Positions 50,870 through 62,799 are shown, counted from the stretch's first letter. The stretch is DNA of 64,000 bases from Megalobrama amblycephala (GCF_018812025.1 NC_063063.1:548501-612500), one strand, 5' to 3'. The notes: a model not told the origin generated them from the sequence alone. Made by a program: numbers and translations.

Positions 50870-53095
50870 TTTTGAGTGTTCATATTGAAAACGCCACAAA
50901 AGTCGCTCAGTTTTGTACCATTCCAATGTAGTACAAAAAAGTAAAAATTCCTAACATTTCTGTCTGAGATGCCCATAGAGCACCGGGACGTTTCTTGTAA
51001 CGTTGTTTTGTTGCCTGTTCCCCGTGTAGGTCATCTATATCGCCTGTGCCTATGCCACGGTTTACCTGATATACGTCAAGTTCAAGGCCACGTATGACGG
51101 CAACCACGACACGTTCCGGGTGGAGTTCCTGGTGGTGCCTGTCGGCGGCCTGGCGTTCCTCGTCAACCACGACTTCTCTCCTCTGGAGGTGAGCCGGAGC
51201 ACGAACACACATGCATGCATTCAGTGCTGAAGCTCACGCTGCCGTCATCTCTTCCCTCTAGATCCTGTGGACGTTTTCCATCTATCTGGAGTCGGTGGCC
51301 ATCCTCCCTCAGCTGTTCATGATCAGCAAGACGGGAGAAGCCGAGACCATCACCACACACTACCTGTTCTTCCTCGGCCTGTACCGCGCCCTGTATCTCA
51401 TCAACTGGATCTGGCGCTTCTACTTCGAAGGCTTCTTCGACATGATCGCCATCGTCGCCGGCGTCGTCCAGACAATCCTCTACTGTGACTTCTTTTATCT
51501 ATACGTAACAAAAGGTGAGTGTTTTTTAGGATTTCTGCTTTAAAAACCCTCGGTTTAGTGTGTGAAGGGTTTGAACTAGCGATTCGCTTCTTGTGTGAAT
51601 CTCTTTCGCCAAATATTAAATATCGTATTTGAGTGTTTCATTGGAGTAAAGAAGGCTGAGAATCGCTGTCGTTGCAGCTATATATGAGCAAAAACACGCC
51701 GTTTTTGTGTGTGTCCCTTTAAATGCAAATGAGCTCCCCTTTCCAGAAGAGGGCGGAGCTTTAACAGCTCAACAACAACAAAGCTGGAGAATCTCACGCA
51801 GCCAAAATGACGAAAGTGTTCAGCCTTACATTGTTCAAACCGGAGTTTTTCTCTCATTTTATGTGTATTTTGTTTCATTGTTTTTATTTTCGATGCACAA
51901 GACAATTGTTTTCATTACTTGCAACACTATTTGTTTTTATTCATGTTCAGATTGAAAATATATTTCTCTAATAAGTCACTTTTGCTTTAGTGTTGTGTTG
52001 TATATCATTTCTTTTGTATTTATTTTACTCCCTACACTGCAAAAAATGCTGTTCTTACTTTGAGTTTTTGTCTTGTTTCTAGTCAAAATATCTTAATTCT
52101 TAAATCAAGAAGCATTTTCTTGACAAGTAAAAATTATTTTCTTGTTTTCAGGAAAAATAAGTCAAAATTAAGTAAGTTTTTCCTTAAAACAAGCAAAATA
52201 ATCTGCCAATGGGGTAAGCAAAATAATCTTATTTCAAACCAAGAATAAGCTATATAATCTTGTTTTCAGTTTGGACTAAGATTATTTTGCTTGTTTTAAA
52301 AACGTGCTTAATTTTATTTATTTTTCCTGAAAACAAGAAAATAATTTGTACTTGCCAAGAAAATGCTTCTTGATTTAAGAACTTTAAAATAATTTGACTA
52401 GAAACAAGACAAAAACTCTAAGTAAGAACAGCATTTTTTGCAGTGTAGTCTTTTTCGGACACACATGATCAATAAATAAAGCACACCTGTTTATCCCTAA
52501 AGAGTAATATTGTAGTTTTATCTAGAGTAACATTGTAACAAACTTGCTTAGAGATTGTTACATTTAGACAAAATTTCATCTGAAAGTTTAAAACATCCAA
52601 ATATAACTTTTTAAATGAAAAAAATCAAACTTCCTGAGGTTTACAGTGAAAAACACTAGATTTTTGCTGGCGTTTTATTTGAAATTTTGCAAATTTTATC
52701 CATTCTCAGACAACAAAATATGTCAAATTGGCACTTTAAATGAGCTAAACTGAAACTTCAAGTTGTCCTGTTTAAAATGATATACGGCTCTTGATGCTGA
52801 CGGCCAGAATGGGAAAGTGCAGGCGAGCCCCAAAAATGCTCTAGATCTTTAAGGGTTAAAAGTGATTTCTGTAAAAGAAAATATCTCCTTTGTATTGAAC
52901 TTTGAGCGTCATATCTTCACAGATGTTGTTTATGATCAAACAGCAACATTACACACTAACTACAGTTAAAGAAGTGAAATCTCACTAGAGAGGAGCTGAA
53001 CAATGGAGAATATGAGGAGAATGATCTTAATCAATCTTGTTTTTAATGTGATTTGTTCAGTGTTGAAAGGAAAGAAGCTGAGTCTCCCAGCGTAA
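48884..53095 (+). CDS. kdelr2: ER lumen protein-retaining receptor 2 (KDEL receptor)
   Basis: Five exons: 48884-48974, 49459-49559, 51030-51188, 51262-51514, 53061-53095, in phase, 212 aa, exactly the family length. The protein is a seven-helix Golgi/ERGIC receptor that binds C-terminal KDEL-type signals at low pH and returns ER residents in COPI vesicles. Residues known for ligand binding or pH sensing are present at the expected positions: Arg5, His12, Arg47, Asp50, Glu127, Arg159, Tyr162, Trp166, Arg169. The cytosolic tail [11 protein letters not shown] carries the lysine-rich COPI signal. The sequence is nearest KDELR2, and adjacency to daglb matches human 7p22. The last coding exon is only 35 bases. 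Candidate poly(A) signals are ATTAAA at 53416 and AATAAA at 53678. Confidence 0.96.
49888..50690 (+). repeat. AT-rich repeat, ~140-180-bp units
   Basis: Four to five diverged copies of a unit containing ACAATATTCACCTCAAAATT, ATGCATATTAATTTATATA and TTTAATAATAATTTAATC in kdelr2 intron 2. No gene. Confidence 0.8.
50804..50869 (+). repeat. (GATA)n microsatellite
   Basis: About 16 copies of GATA in kdelr2 intron 2. Confidence 0.95.
51679..52985. mobile_element. Long copy of the GGCGGAGCTTTAACAGCTC element, with an insert
   Basis: The left part (51679-51822) and right part (52855-52980) match 34690-34815 and 34925-35045. The ~1 kb between them is absent from the other copy. It includes the MITE at 52035-52445; the remainder may be the full-length body that was deleted in the 34550 copy. 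In kdelr2 intron 4. Confidence 0.6.
52035..52445. mobile_element. Palindromic MITE with TA duplication
   Basis: CACTGCAAAAAATGCTGTTC at one end and GAACAGCATTTTTTGCAGTG at the other are perfect inverted ends, flanked by TA on both sides (52033-52034 and 52446-52447). The two halves are inverted copies (TTTTGTCTTGTTTCTAGTC / GACTAGAAACAAGACAAAA). A TA duplication fits Tc1/mariner-type movement. No coding capacity. In kdelr2 intron 4. Confidence 0.88.
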
Positions 53096-53415
53096 GGGCC
53101 GAGGACAGGAGCAGCGCGTGGAGGGCCGCGGAGGACGAGAGAGATGCCTGAGACGGAGTGCGAGAGACGTCCGGTCCTGGTCACGTCAGGTGCTCGGGAC
53201 TCAAGCCCAGGCCGGACCGCGGCTTTCCGGATTCCTGTTTTATGCATCTTGTCTTACCCTTTTTATTATTCTGTATAAAAGAAAGTTTTCTACACGAAAG
53301 GCGTACTATGATTCGACCGACGGCACCAGAAGCGAGCTGACGCTGCCTCATCGGGCAGGGACTGATTCTTATGATGAATATTGATTTTGTTTGTAAGCGT
53401 ATCTTCAATCTGATT

Positions 53416-53421
53416 ATTAAA
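53416..53421 (+). other. Candidate kdelr2 polyadenylation signal
   Basis: ATTAAA about 320 bases after the stop; AATAAA at 53678-53683 is an alternative. Confidence 0.45.
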
Positions 53422-54205
53422 TGTACATGTTTTCAAGAAGATTAAGGGAGTATTTGTTGCTCCGTAAGGATAAAATTGAATGGAAAAACCGCTGGATTTC
53501 TTAATGCAATAATCCTTTGTTCACGAAGGTCAGTCGTAATCTACAGGTTCCCAAACCGCTCGTCTAATTCGGATCAAATGGCACAATCTCGATGTTTGGA
53601 AGATTTGTATTTGGGAACGCCACTGTCTGGATCCACACTGCCTTCATCACTGTAAACGGCTTCTGAAAGAACCAAAAAATAAACCGTACAAATGTTCTTA
53701 AAGATTATTATGCTGTTTATTTCAAAATCATTCCTCTGAAGATTCACCTACAGTTTGATTGAAACTGATTAATATTTGGATAAATATTCGGAATCACTTT
53801 TCAACAGTTTTGACCACTATTGCCTAAAAGGTGTTCATTTTATTTATGATCTTTAAGATATTTTATGGAGCAGACTTTAAATACACGCCTTTTTATCTCA
53901 CTAATAACCACTTTATTTTAAAAACAGGTGTTAGGATTGTTTTTAACTGATGCCACAACCTCGAATAAAGATTTAATGGGAAACGATGCTTGTTTTGAAC
54001 ATTTAATGCCATTTTGTTTTGACTCATAAAGCCACGTATATTTAGCGTCACATCTTCATCATCATCAACACGAAAATCCAGAACCTTCTAAATACCAAAG
54101 CAAGAATCTTGTGAAGAAATCGTTCTTTCGATTCGGATCATTTTAATGAATCAACCATTGAACCGAGAATCTCCTCCGATTAGAACCGACGATTTGAGTA
54201 AAGAG
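53422..54205. other. kdelr2-daglb intergenic sequence, no gene recognised
   Basis: Unique AT-rich sequence that may include the rest of a long kdelr2 3' UTR (AATAAA words near 53678 and 53964). No conserved open frame on either strand. Confidence 0.5.
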
Positions 54206-54217
54206 GCGGAAGGTGAG

Positions 54218-54631
54218 TAGGGATGTGCATCGATTAATCGCTTGCAAAATAAAAGTCTGTGTTTACGTAATATGTGTGTTTTGTGTATAATAATTATGTA
54301 TATATAAATACACACACATACATGTATAAATTTAAGAAATATATGCATGTTTAAATAAATATATATATTTATATAAACATGCATATATTTCTTAAATTTA
54401 TACATGTGTCTGTATTTATATATTTAAGAAAAATGTTAGATTTATATATAATATATGTAATATAAAATATATAAATATATATTTATTTAAACATGCATAT
54501 ATTTCTTACATTTATACATGTGTGTGTGTATTTATATATGCATAATTATTATACACAGAACACACATATATTACGTAAACAGACTTTTATTTTGCAAACG
54601 ATTAATCGCGATTACTCGTTGCGCATCCCTA
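54218..54631. mobile_element. Non-autonomous hAT-like MITE with perfect 8-bp duplication
   Basis: TAGGGATGTGCATCGATTAA...GCGCATCCCTA flanked by AAGGTGAG at 54210-54217 and 54632-54639, a perfect 8-bp duplication. The subterminal CGATTAATCGC, AAAATAAAAGTCTG and TGTATAATAATTATG are shared in type with the element at 17421. The centre is TATA/CATA-rich. It lies about 370 bases before the daglb start codon. Confidence 0.87.
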
Positions 54632-54639
54632 AAGGTGAG

Positions 54640-55000
54640 TTACGTTATTATTGTAAATATTGCTAATTTAATCATTAAAAACTTTACATTACTTTAGATT
54701 ATATAGCGCATATTTCTTTATTATAACGCAAAGAATCGCTGTTTTGACCTGAGTCGGAACAATTTTGCTGGCGGAACTTCATCTGACGGACACATTTGGC
54801 TGCTGCACAGAAAAGGAAAACAAACCGCTGCAGTGCAGACGCGTCAGCGAGCGAGGCGTTTATCACTATGTTGTAATATCCGTCATATGACGATCCGGAT
54901 TGCGATTACAGGCGGGCAGAGCGATGTGATCGTGTGATGCTCGGTGTCCCACTCTCATGATCGCGACAGAAGGGCAGGATTGAGGGGAATCAGCGTCAGG
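54640..55000 (+). promoter_or_regulatory. daglb upstream region
   Basis: The sequence changes from AT-rich to CpG-containing from about 54830 (GACGCGTCAGCGAGCGAGGCG). No TATA box. The region probably holds the daglb transcription start; this is positional inference. Confidence 0.4.
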
Positions 55001-58000
55001 ATGCCCGGGATGGTGGTGTTCGGGCGCCGGTGGCGGATCGCCAGCGATGATCTCGTGTTTCCTGCCGCCTTCGAGTTACTGATCAGAGCTGTGTGGTGAG
55101 AGACTGTCACTCGCTTCTGTTATTGTGCTTTCCACACGAGCAGGAGCTGTGTAACGCCGGGAACACGATACTGAATGACTGATTATAAATACATTCGTAA
55201 ATACGTTCCACGAACGATGTGTAAATATTGTTTTTGTGCTCAGGTTTTCAAAATAATGTTTGCAAAATGATCAAATTGAATGTATGTATAACTCAGTTAT
55301 AATATTTTATAAAATGACGTCTTGAACGTCCAGAAATATTCAGGTATAACGTTTTGAACACATTACTAACTATTTAAAGGGATAGTTCACACAAAAATGA
55401 AAATTATCCCATGATTTACTCACACTAAATCTCTCTAAGACTCTCTTCTGTCAGATGAACACAATCTGAGATATATTAAAAATATTCTGGCTTTTCCAAG
55501 CTTTATAATGGGAGTGAATGGGGGCCGAGATTTTGAAGAGCGCATCCATCCATCATAAAAATAATACATACGACTCCAGAGGGTTAATACAGACCTTCTG
55601 AAGTGAAGCAATGGGTTTTTCTCAACGTTCTTCATTGCATCATGTGTTGGGATAGAGGAAACTCTTCTGCCAGAACTTGACTCATGTGCAGCTGTCGCTG
55701 GAAGCCAGTTATTAGTTTATAAAGTTTTAAATATAGATATTTTTCTTACAAAAACCCATTGCTTCACTCCAGAAGGCCTTTATTAAAGGGTTAGTTCACC
55801 CAAAAATTAAAATAATGTCATTAATCACTCACCCTCATGTCGTTCCACACCTGTAAGAACACAAAATAAGATATTTTTGATGAAATCCGATGGCTCAGTG
55901 AGGCCTGCATAGATGACATTTCCTCTCTCAAGATCCATTAATGTACTAAAAACATATTTAAATCAGTTCATGTGAGTACAGTGGTTCAATATTAATATTA
56001 TATTTTTGGTGCGCCAAAAAAACAAAATAACGACTTATATAGTGATGGCCGATTTCAAAACACTGCTTCAGGAAGCTTCGGAGCGTTACGAATCAAATCA
56101 GCGCTTCGGAGCGACAAAGTCACGTGATTTCAGCAGTTTGACACGCGATCCGAATCATGATTCGACACAAAAGATTCATAACGCTCCGAAGCTTCCTGAA
56201 GCAGTGTTTAGAAATCGGCCATCACTATATAAGTCGTTATTTTGTTTTTTTTGGCACTCATATTCTCGCAAATATTCTCGTGGCTTTATAATATTAATAT
56301 AGAACCACTGTACTCACATGAACTGATTTAAATATGTTTTTAGTACATTAATGGATCTTGAGAGAGGAAATGTCATTGCTGGCTATGCAGGAGCCATCGG
56401 ATTTCATCAAAAATATCTTAATTTGTGTTCTGAAGATGAACGAAGGTCTTACGGGTGTGGAACGACATGAGGGTGAGTAATTAATGACAGAATTTTCATT
56501 TTAGGGTGAACTAACCCTTTAACCCTCTGGAGTTGTATGGATTGATGCACTTTTTTTGGGTTCAAAATCTCGGCCCCCATTCACTCCCATTATAAAGCTT
56601 GGAAGAGCCAAAATATTTTTAATATATCTCAGATTGTGTTCGTCTAAAAGAAGAGAGTCATATACACCTCGGATGGATTTAGGGCGAGTAAATAATGGAA
56701 TATTAACGTTCCCTGTTTGTGGGATGGCATTTAAAAAAAAACTCTCTAACAGTGTAATTACCACGGTATTCGTCACTACATACTCATAATCATGGTATTA
56801 CCATATTAATTATCCACTATTCCATGGCAATACTAACATAAGGTAGTGTTTTTATTTTCTGAAAGCTCTCGTCATGCCGTTGTTTTGTCTCTCAGGTGGG
56901 TCGGGACCTTATTTCTGTACATTAACCATAAGGGACGATTCGACTGTCAAGGTGGAGCGTATTTGCATAATTACCTTGTAGTTCTTCTCGTGCTGCTGGC
57001 TGTCATCATCCTCACGTTATGCGCCATCGTGTACGTCAGCGCTCAAGGTACGCGTCTTTCCCGAACCGGACGCATAAGTGATATCTGGGATGGTTTCGTC
57101 AGTGTAATAACGCTGCTGTGATTCGTTTAGGAACCATCATGAATCCAGGTCCTCGGCGCTCGATGCCGGTCCTGGTGTATGCGCGGGCCGTCCTGTACGC
57201 CCCCGAGCTGGTGTGGGCGTGTCTGGGGGCCGTCTGGGTGTCCGACAACAGCACGGGATGCAAGCCGGCAGAGGTCGGGGCTGTGATTGGGGCGGTGGTT
57301 TCCAGGTGCGGGAAAAAATATGTATATTAATGCTTTTAAATTGATCAAAAATGACATTTATAATGTGACAAAAGATTTGTGTCTGTTGGCGTCCTCAGCT
57401 GGATCATCCTTCTGTCGATGGTGGTGGGCGTGGTGATCGTGTTTGACCCTCTGGGCAGCCAGCGGCCGAGCGCTCTGCTGGACGGTCAGGTGGGCGTGAG
57501 GGATCTGGAGAGCAGCGAGTCGTCTCAGCTCTTCTACACCGCGCACACGGTGGCCTCGCGGGTGTGGGAGAACCGGCTGCGTCTCCTCTGCTGCTGCCTG
57601 CCGCAGGACGACAACCACCGCGCCGCCTTCTCCAGCATCGCTCAGCTCGTCAGCGGCTTCTTCCTGGTTAGAGTTCGTTTCTAAGTTACTCTCCCTCATG
57701 TCGTTCCACACCCGTAAGACCGTCGTTCATCTTCAGAACACAAATTAAGATATTTTTGATGAAATCCGAGCAATATAATCGACACTTTCAAGGTCCAGAA
57801 AGGAACTAAAGACGTCGTTAAAACAGTCATGTGACTGCAGTGGTTCAACCTTAATGTTATGAAGAGACGAGAATACTTTCTGTGCTCAAAAACAAAACAA
57901 AAATAACCACTTTATTCAACAATCTCTTTCTTCTGTCATTATCTTACGCAGGTGACGCAGTGAAGCTTCCGTGTTTACGTCCGAACGCCGGCTCAGTATT

Positions 58001-61000
58001 GGCCAAAGCTGATCACGTGATCAGCACGACGCATGCGTGTGAAGCCGGCCAATAATGAGTCGAACCTGGAAGCGCTGGACGTAAACAACGTTTGAGAATG
58101 ACACAGAAGAGATTGTTGAATAAAGTGGTTATTTTTGTTTTGTTTTTGCGCACAAAAAGTATTCTCGTCTCTTCATAACATTAAGGTTGATCCACTGCAG
58201 TCACATGACTGTTTTAACAATGTCTTTAGTGCCTTTCTGGACCTTGAAAGTGTTGATTATATTGCTCGGATTTCATCAAAAATATCTTAATTTGTGTTCT
58301 GAAGATGAATGAAGGGTGTGGAACGACATGTAATTAATGACAGAATTTTCATGTTTATGTGAACTAACTCTTTAACATCACTGAAAAGTCACACTGTTCA
58401 CATAAATCTCCAGTTCTGATGCAAATGATATGTAAATGACTAGAGATGCACCAGGATTGGTAACACTTTACAAAAAGGTTTCATTTCTAAACATTAGTAA
58501 CGACATTAGTTAACATGAACTTACACTGAACAATACAGCATTTATTAATCTTAATGGTGATCTCAACATTTACTAAGATCAAAAGTTGCATCTGTTAACA
58601 TTATTTAATGCATGACATGGGGGAGAGTAAATTATCAGGAAATATTAATTCTGAACTGATCCTTTAACAGGAGCTAACAATGAATTGTTGTATTTTTATT
58701 AAATAAGATGATACTGTCGTTAATATAGGCTGAGAGAGAACCGATACATGGCTGATATTATAATATATTTCTACATTTCTAAACTAAAAACAGTGAATTT
58801 AAATGCTACAAGTGAATTTAGGCATTGCAACATTATAAAGTGCATATGAAAAACCTATCTTTATTTTGAGATTTTGCTAGTATTATTATTTTTTTGAAGA
58901 TTAAGTGCTTGTTAGAAGATGGCGAAGGTCATTTATATGTGAAAATAGAGGAACTGAGCATGCAAAATTAAATATACTGTATCAGAAAATCAGCCGATAT
59001 GCTAAATGATACTGATATATTGTGATGTTTCTGGCAGAGATTAAGTGAAGTTTTCCTGTTTCCAGGACACGGATCTGGTTCCCAGTGATATCGCCGCCGG
59101 TCTGGCTCTTCTGCATCAGGAACAGGATAAAATGGAGCGCAGCAGAGACCCTGACGAGGTCCTGACCCACAGCCCGTCCTCCCCGATAGTGAGTCTGAGC
59201 ATCATTACTGGGAATCAACCCTAGAAATCCCACACTTTATTCTGTTACTTCAGTAATGAATGCATGTGAAGTATGACGTGTTCTGTGTGATCCCAGAGGG
59301 AAGATCTGGAGATGGAGCTGGAGAAAGCCGCTCACTACATGCGGTTTGCAGCAGCTGCGTACGGATGGCCGCTGTACGTCTACTCCAACCCGCTCACGGG
59401 CGTCTGCAAACTCAGCGGAGACTGGTGGGTGCTCGGTTTCCCAGCTCTAGCCGCGTTCACCGCAGAAACACGCTAACTGATGTGTGTTTCAGCTGCCGGA
59501 GCCGTCACGAGGAGTACGACCTGGTGGGAGGAGATCACCTCGGCTGCCACTTCACCTCCATCTTACAGAGCACCGGCCTGCAGTACCGGGACTTCATCCA
59601 CATCAGCTTCCATAACCAGGTGACGTCTCGTGGCCTCGCGCCTCGTGTGCGGCGTGCTTCAGAGCGCTTACGGCTGTGTCTTTCACTGTGTAGATCTACG
59701 AGATCCCGTTTTTCGTGGCGTTGGATCATAAGCGGGAGGCGGTGCTCGTCGCTGTGAGGGGAACGCTGTCGCTCAAGGTGAGTTTGACAAACCTTCAGGT
59801 CAGTGTGTGTGTGTGATGGTCAGACGTGTGATTTCCCTAAACAAATCGCTCTCTTGAGGTCGGACAGTCATTCCTGAAGTGACTTTATGCAGGGCTGTCG
59901 ATTTAACGTGAATAAAATGATTTAACGCTGTTAAAATGTTTAAACATGTGTGAATGTTTCTTTTGCATAACATAAAGAAGATATTTTGAAGAATTGTTTT
60001 GGTTTGTAAGTAGATATGAATATCAATTCAGATGAAGATTCTGAAAAAAGAAAAATCATGGCCTTTTGAAGCCTAAAGTTTATTGAATCAAATCAAATAT
60101 TTCTTTCTAAAGCTTTTTTTTGTAAAGTCTATTTAATACTTTTCTCATTTAACACAATAATGACTTTAAATGATCTTTTGTGGATTAATTAGATGAATTA
60201 ATTGGCACATCATGTAATTAATTAGATTAAAAATTAATAATAATTGCTTAACAGCCCAATAATTCCACTTTTTGCATTAATTTTTTCTGGATCCAGTTTT
60301 TTTTCCTGTTTATTTTTCTGGACTCTGATTTAATCATTAAATTGAATGTTAGTAATTAAAGAGCATGTCTAATTAATAAAATCAACTTATGCAAGTTGGC
60401 AACAATTTATTAAAAGTTTAACAAAAAATACATTTGTAGGACACTGTGAAATACTTATTTTTTCTCAATTCTGTTTAATTTTTCCCACATTTCATGTTTT
60501 CAGTTTCATTTGCATTTTAAAGATTTTATTAAATTTGAGTTTTTTTTTTATTTATTGCATAATTTTTTTTTTGATACTTTCATCTGTTTTATGTTTATAT
60601 AAAACTGTTATAAATAAAATAAAACAAAAAAATAAGTTAAAATATTTATTTATTTTGTGAAAAATTGTAAGAAAATGTTTTGTTTTCTTTTTCATAGCAG
60701 TTTTTTTCATGTAAATATTGTTTAACAGTTAGTAATTTTGTTAATTGATTTACAAAAAATATTATTTAGGTTTAATTTATTTTTATTTCAGTTTTAGTTT
60801 TTATTAAGGCTGTCAAGCAATTTAAATTTTTAATCTAATTAATTGAAAAAAAAAATGCATGTCTAATTAATTTAATTTATAAAACTTATAACACGTGTAC
60901 AGCCCTACTTTTGATTTATTCAGTTTGACAGATTCCATGTTTATGACTGGATTCTGCGATTCTGTCCACTTTTCCCGCAGCGCAGGAATCACACGGCACT

Positions 61001-61908
61001 ATTCATTGATCACGCTCTTGTCGAGTCATTTGATTTTCAAACCAGGTCCTTGATTGGCATATTAATTTTACTCACATTTATAATTAAGAGTTTCTAATCC
61101 TGTTTATGCTACAGACATAAATGATGCTTTCTGATATCAGCCAATATTAATTATTAAATATGCATGGATTTTCCCCTGTAATTTGACATTTAAACGATGA
61201 AAGAATTTTAATTTTGGGTGAGCTATCGCTTTAATACTGACTTCAAAGTCATAATTTCTTGGATGAGAAATGAAATGCATATATAAGGCAAATCCGTTTA
61301 TTAATTTATGCATTTCACTGTTAAAATTGTTGGTTTTGTTGCTTTTCTGATCACTTAAAGTTAATTGGGAACACTTTTTGTTAACATTAGTTCATATCAA
61401 CTAACAATGAACAATACTTCTGCAGTATTTATTCATCTTAATATCGATTTCAGCATTTAATAGTTCAGCACTTTTTAAAATCAAATGTTTAAAGCACTAC
61501 GAACGGACATGAACAGTTCTGTTTGATTATCATCCATAGCATGACAATAATTATTTCTTATTGTTATAATATCTCTAGTTTTCTATCAGCTGGTGTTAGG
61601 TGTATTTGACGGTTTGTGTCGTGCAGGACGTGTTGACGGACCTCTCGGCTGAATGTGAGAATCTGTCGGTGGAAGGCGTGTCAGGAACCTGTTACGCTCA
61701 CAAGGTGACCACACTCACATCACACCTGTACAAAGTCCATCAGAACGTGTCTGACGTGAACTCTGTGTGTGTCACAGGGCATTTCTCAAGCAGCGAATTA
61801 CATCTACAAGAAACTGGTGAATGATGGGATTTTGAGCCAGGCGTTCAACATCGCACCTGTAAGAGCTTTCGTTCTCTCTGTCTGAGCCTCGTTCTGCAGT
61901 GGATCTCC

Positions 61909-61946
<38 letters not shown>

Positions 61947-62501
61947 GAGTATAAGCTGGTCATCACAGGTCACAGTCTGGGAGCGGGAACAGCGTCTCTG
62001 CTGGCCGTGCTTCTGCGCAGCACACACCCCACACTGGAGTGCTTCGCCTTCTCTCCACCAGGGGGCCTGATGAGGTAATGTGACACACAGCATTATATAT
62101 ATATAAACTTTGAGTCACAGTCAACAGTTATCATATCTAATGTCTGTCGTCAGTAAAGCGCTGGCCGATTACTCTAAGCAGTTCATCATCTCGGTGGTGC
62201 TGGGAAAAGACCTCGTACCCAGGTGAGATTTGGTCACATGTTCACAAACACAGCTTGATTTCATTTGTGTATGTGAAAGTGTGGCTATATTTAGAGAGCC
62301 CGTTTCTATTTGTACAGTACAGTTTCATGTCACTTCCTCAAACCGACTGTGTTCGTGTGGTTTCTGTAGATTGAGCATTCCAAACATGGAAGACTTAAAA
62401 AGAAGATTATTAAAAATGGTGTCAAATTGCAATAAACCCAAGGTAAGATTATCCACCGAGCCTCAACGAGACGTTACGCTGCGTTCACTGTCATCAGTAA
62501 T

Positions 62502-62549
<48 letters not shown>

Positions 62550-62799
62550 ACAAGATATTGATGCGCGGCTGCTGGTACGAGGTGTTTGGAGGAACTCCTG
62601 ATGATTTCCCTACGGAGATGGAGGACCGGCGGGAGGAGGAGCTGAACCAGCCGTTGCTCGGCGAGGAGAGTCTGTTGGTGCGGCGCTCAACCACCTATCA
62701 GAGCCTGTCGTCTGACGACTCGCCCGCCCACCCCACTCACTTACCCCTGTTCCTGCCCGGCCGGGTCATGTACATCACTGAGGACGGACCCACACGCAG
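55001..62799 (+). CDS. daglb: Diacylglycerol lipase beta, 3' end outside window
   Basis: Fourteen exons seen: 55001-55095, 56896-57047, 57131-57305, 57399-57666, 59066-59188, 59297-59424, 59493-59619, 59694-59777, 61627-61704, 61778-61858, 61947-62074, 62154-62222, 62370-62442, 62549-62799. They join in phase for 610 codons plus two bases; human DAGLB has 672 residues, so about 60 remain beyond the last donor (62800) and no further exon is visible before 64000. DAGL-beta is a membrane serine lipase that cleaves diacylglycerol to 2-arachidonoylglycerol. It opens [20 protein letters not shown], has about four N-terminal membrane segments in the first four exons, [18 protein letters not shown], the nucleophile elbow GHSLGAG (Ser about 447) and the catalytic Asp in VLGKDLVPR (about 499). 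The third triad member, a His, would lie in the missing part. Confidence 0.95.
55378..56730. mobile_element. Older fold-back element interrupted by the 55787-56518 copy
   Basis: Left TTAA (55374-55377) plus AGGGATAGTTCAC; the left arm contains CCAAGCTTTATAATGGGAG and GGGGGCCGAGATTTTGAA. The right arm (56523-56710) returns TCTCGGCCCCCATTCACTCC and ATTATAAAGCTTGG inverted. The outer right end has decayed, so the boundary near 56730 is approximate. In daglb intron 1. Confidence 0.75.
55787..56518. mobile_element. TTAA-flanked fold-back element, complete
   Basis: AGGGTTAGTTCACCC...GGGTGAACTAACCCT with TTAA on both sides (55783-55786 and 56519-56522). The arms are inverted copies (TAAAACATATTTAAATCAG-type words return inverted near 56320). 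It interrupts the older element at 55378. No transposase; a non-autonomous copy. Confidence 0.9.
57684..58374. mobile_element. TTAA-type fold-back element, second core type
   Basis: The left end is truncated (starts at TTACTCTCCCTCATGTCG); the right end ACTAACTCTTTAA keeps TTAA. The arms are inverted copies (GACTGCAGTGGTTCAACCTT / AAGGTTGATCCACTGCAGTC). It begins about 17 bases after the donor of daglb exon 4 (57667). Confidence 0.85.
58455..58605 (+). mobile_element. TAACACTTTA...AACATTAGTTAAC repeat
   Basis: GGTAACACTTTACAAAAAGG, CATTAGTTAACATGAACTTA and GAACAATACAGCATTTATT. A second copy lies at 61365-61500. This matches a widespread fish repeat I recall; no coding capacity. Confidence 0.6.
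59889..60262. mobile_element. Probable AGGGCTGTC-ended MITE
   Basis: AGGGCTGTCGATTTAACGTG on the left and GCTTAACAGCCC on the right, with AATTAATTAGAT-rich subterminal sequence. A shorter related piece is at 60806-60908 (AAGGCTGTCAAGCAATTTAA ... GTACAGCCCT). Both are in daglb intron 8. Confidence 0.6.
61365..61500 (+). mobile_element. AACATTAGTT...AACAATGAAC repeat
   Basis: Shares TTAACATTAGTTCATATCAA and CTAACAATGAACAATAC with the 58455 copy. In daglb intron 8. Confidence 0.55.
61914..61944 (+). repeat. (GT)n microsatellite at daglb exon 11 acceptor
   Basis: About 16 GT units run directly into TAG/GAG (acceptor AG at 61945-61946). Confidence 0.95.
62504..62546 (+). repeat. (CT)n microsatellite at daglb exon 14 acceptor
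   Basis: About 21 CT units form the polypyrimidine tract of the acceptor AG at 62547-62548. Confidence 0.95.

Noticed and set aside
51267..51488. Alternative-frame 73-codon open frame over kdelr2 exon 4
   Set aside because: Shadow frame; the real frame continues the seven-helix receptor.
55435..56776. Pair of similar minus-strand frames near 55.5 and 56.7 kb as a gene family
   Set aside because: They are the two inverted arms of one fold-back element.
59260..59757. 165-codon open frame over daglb exons 6-8
   Set aside because: It reads through introns in a different frame from the lipase exons; a chance frame in GC-richer DNA.
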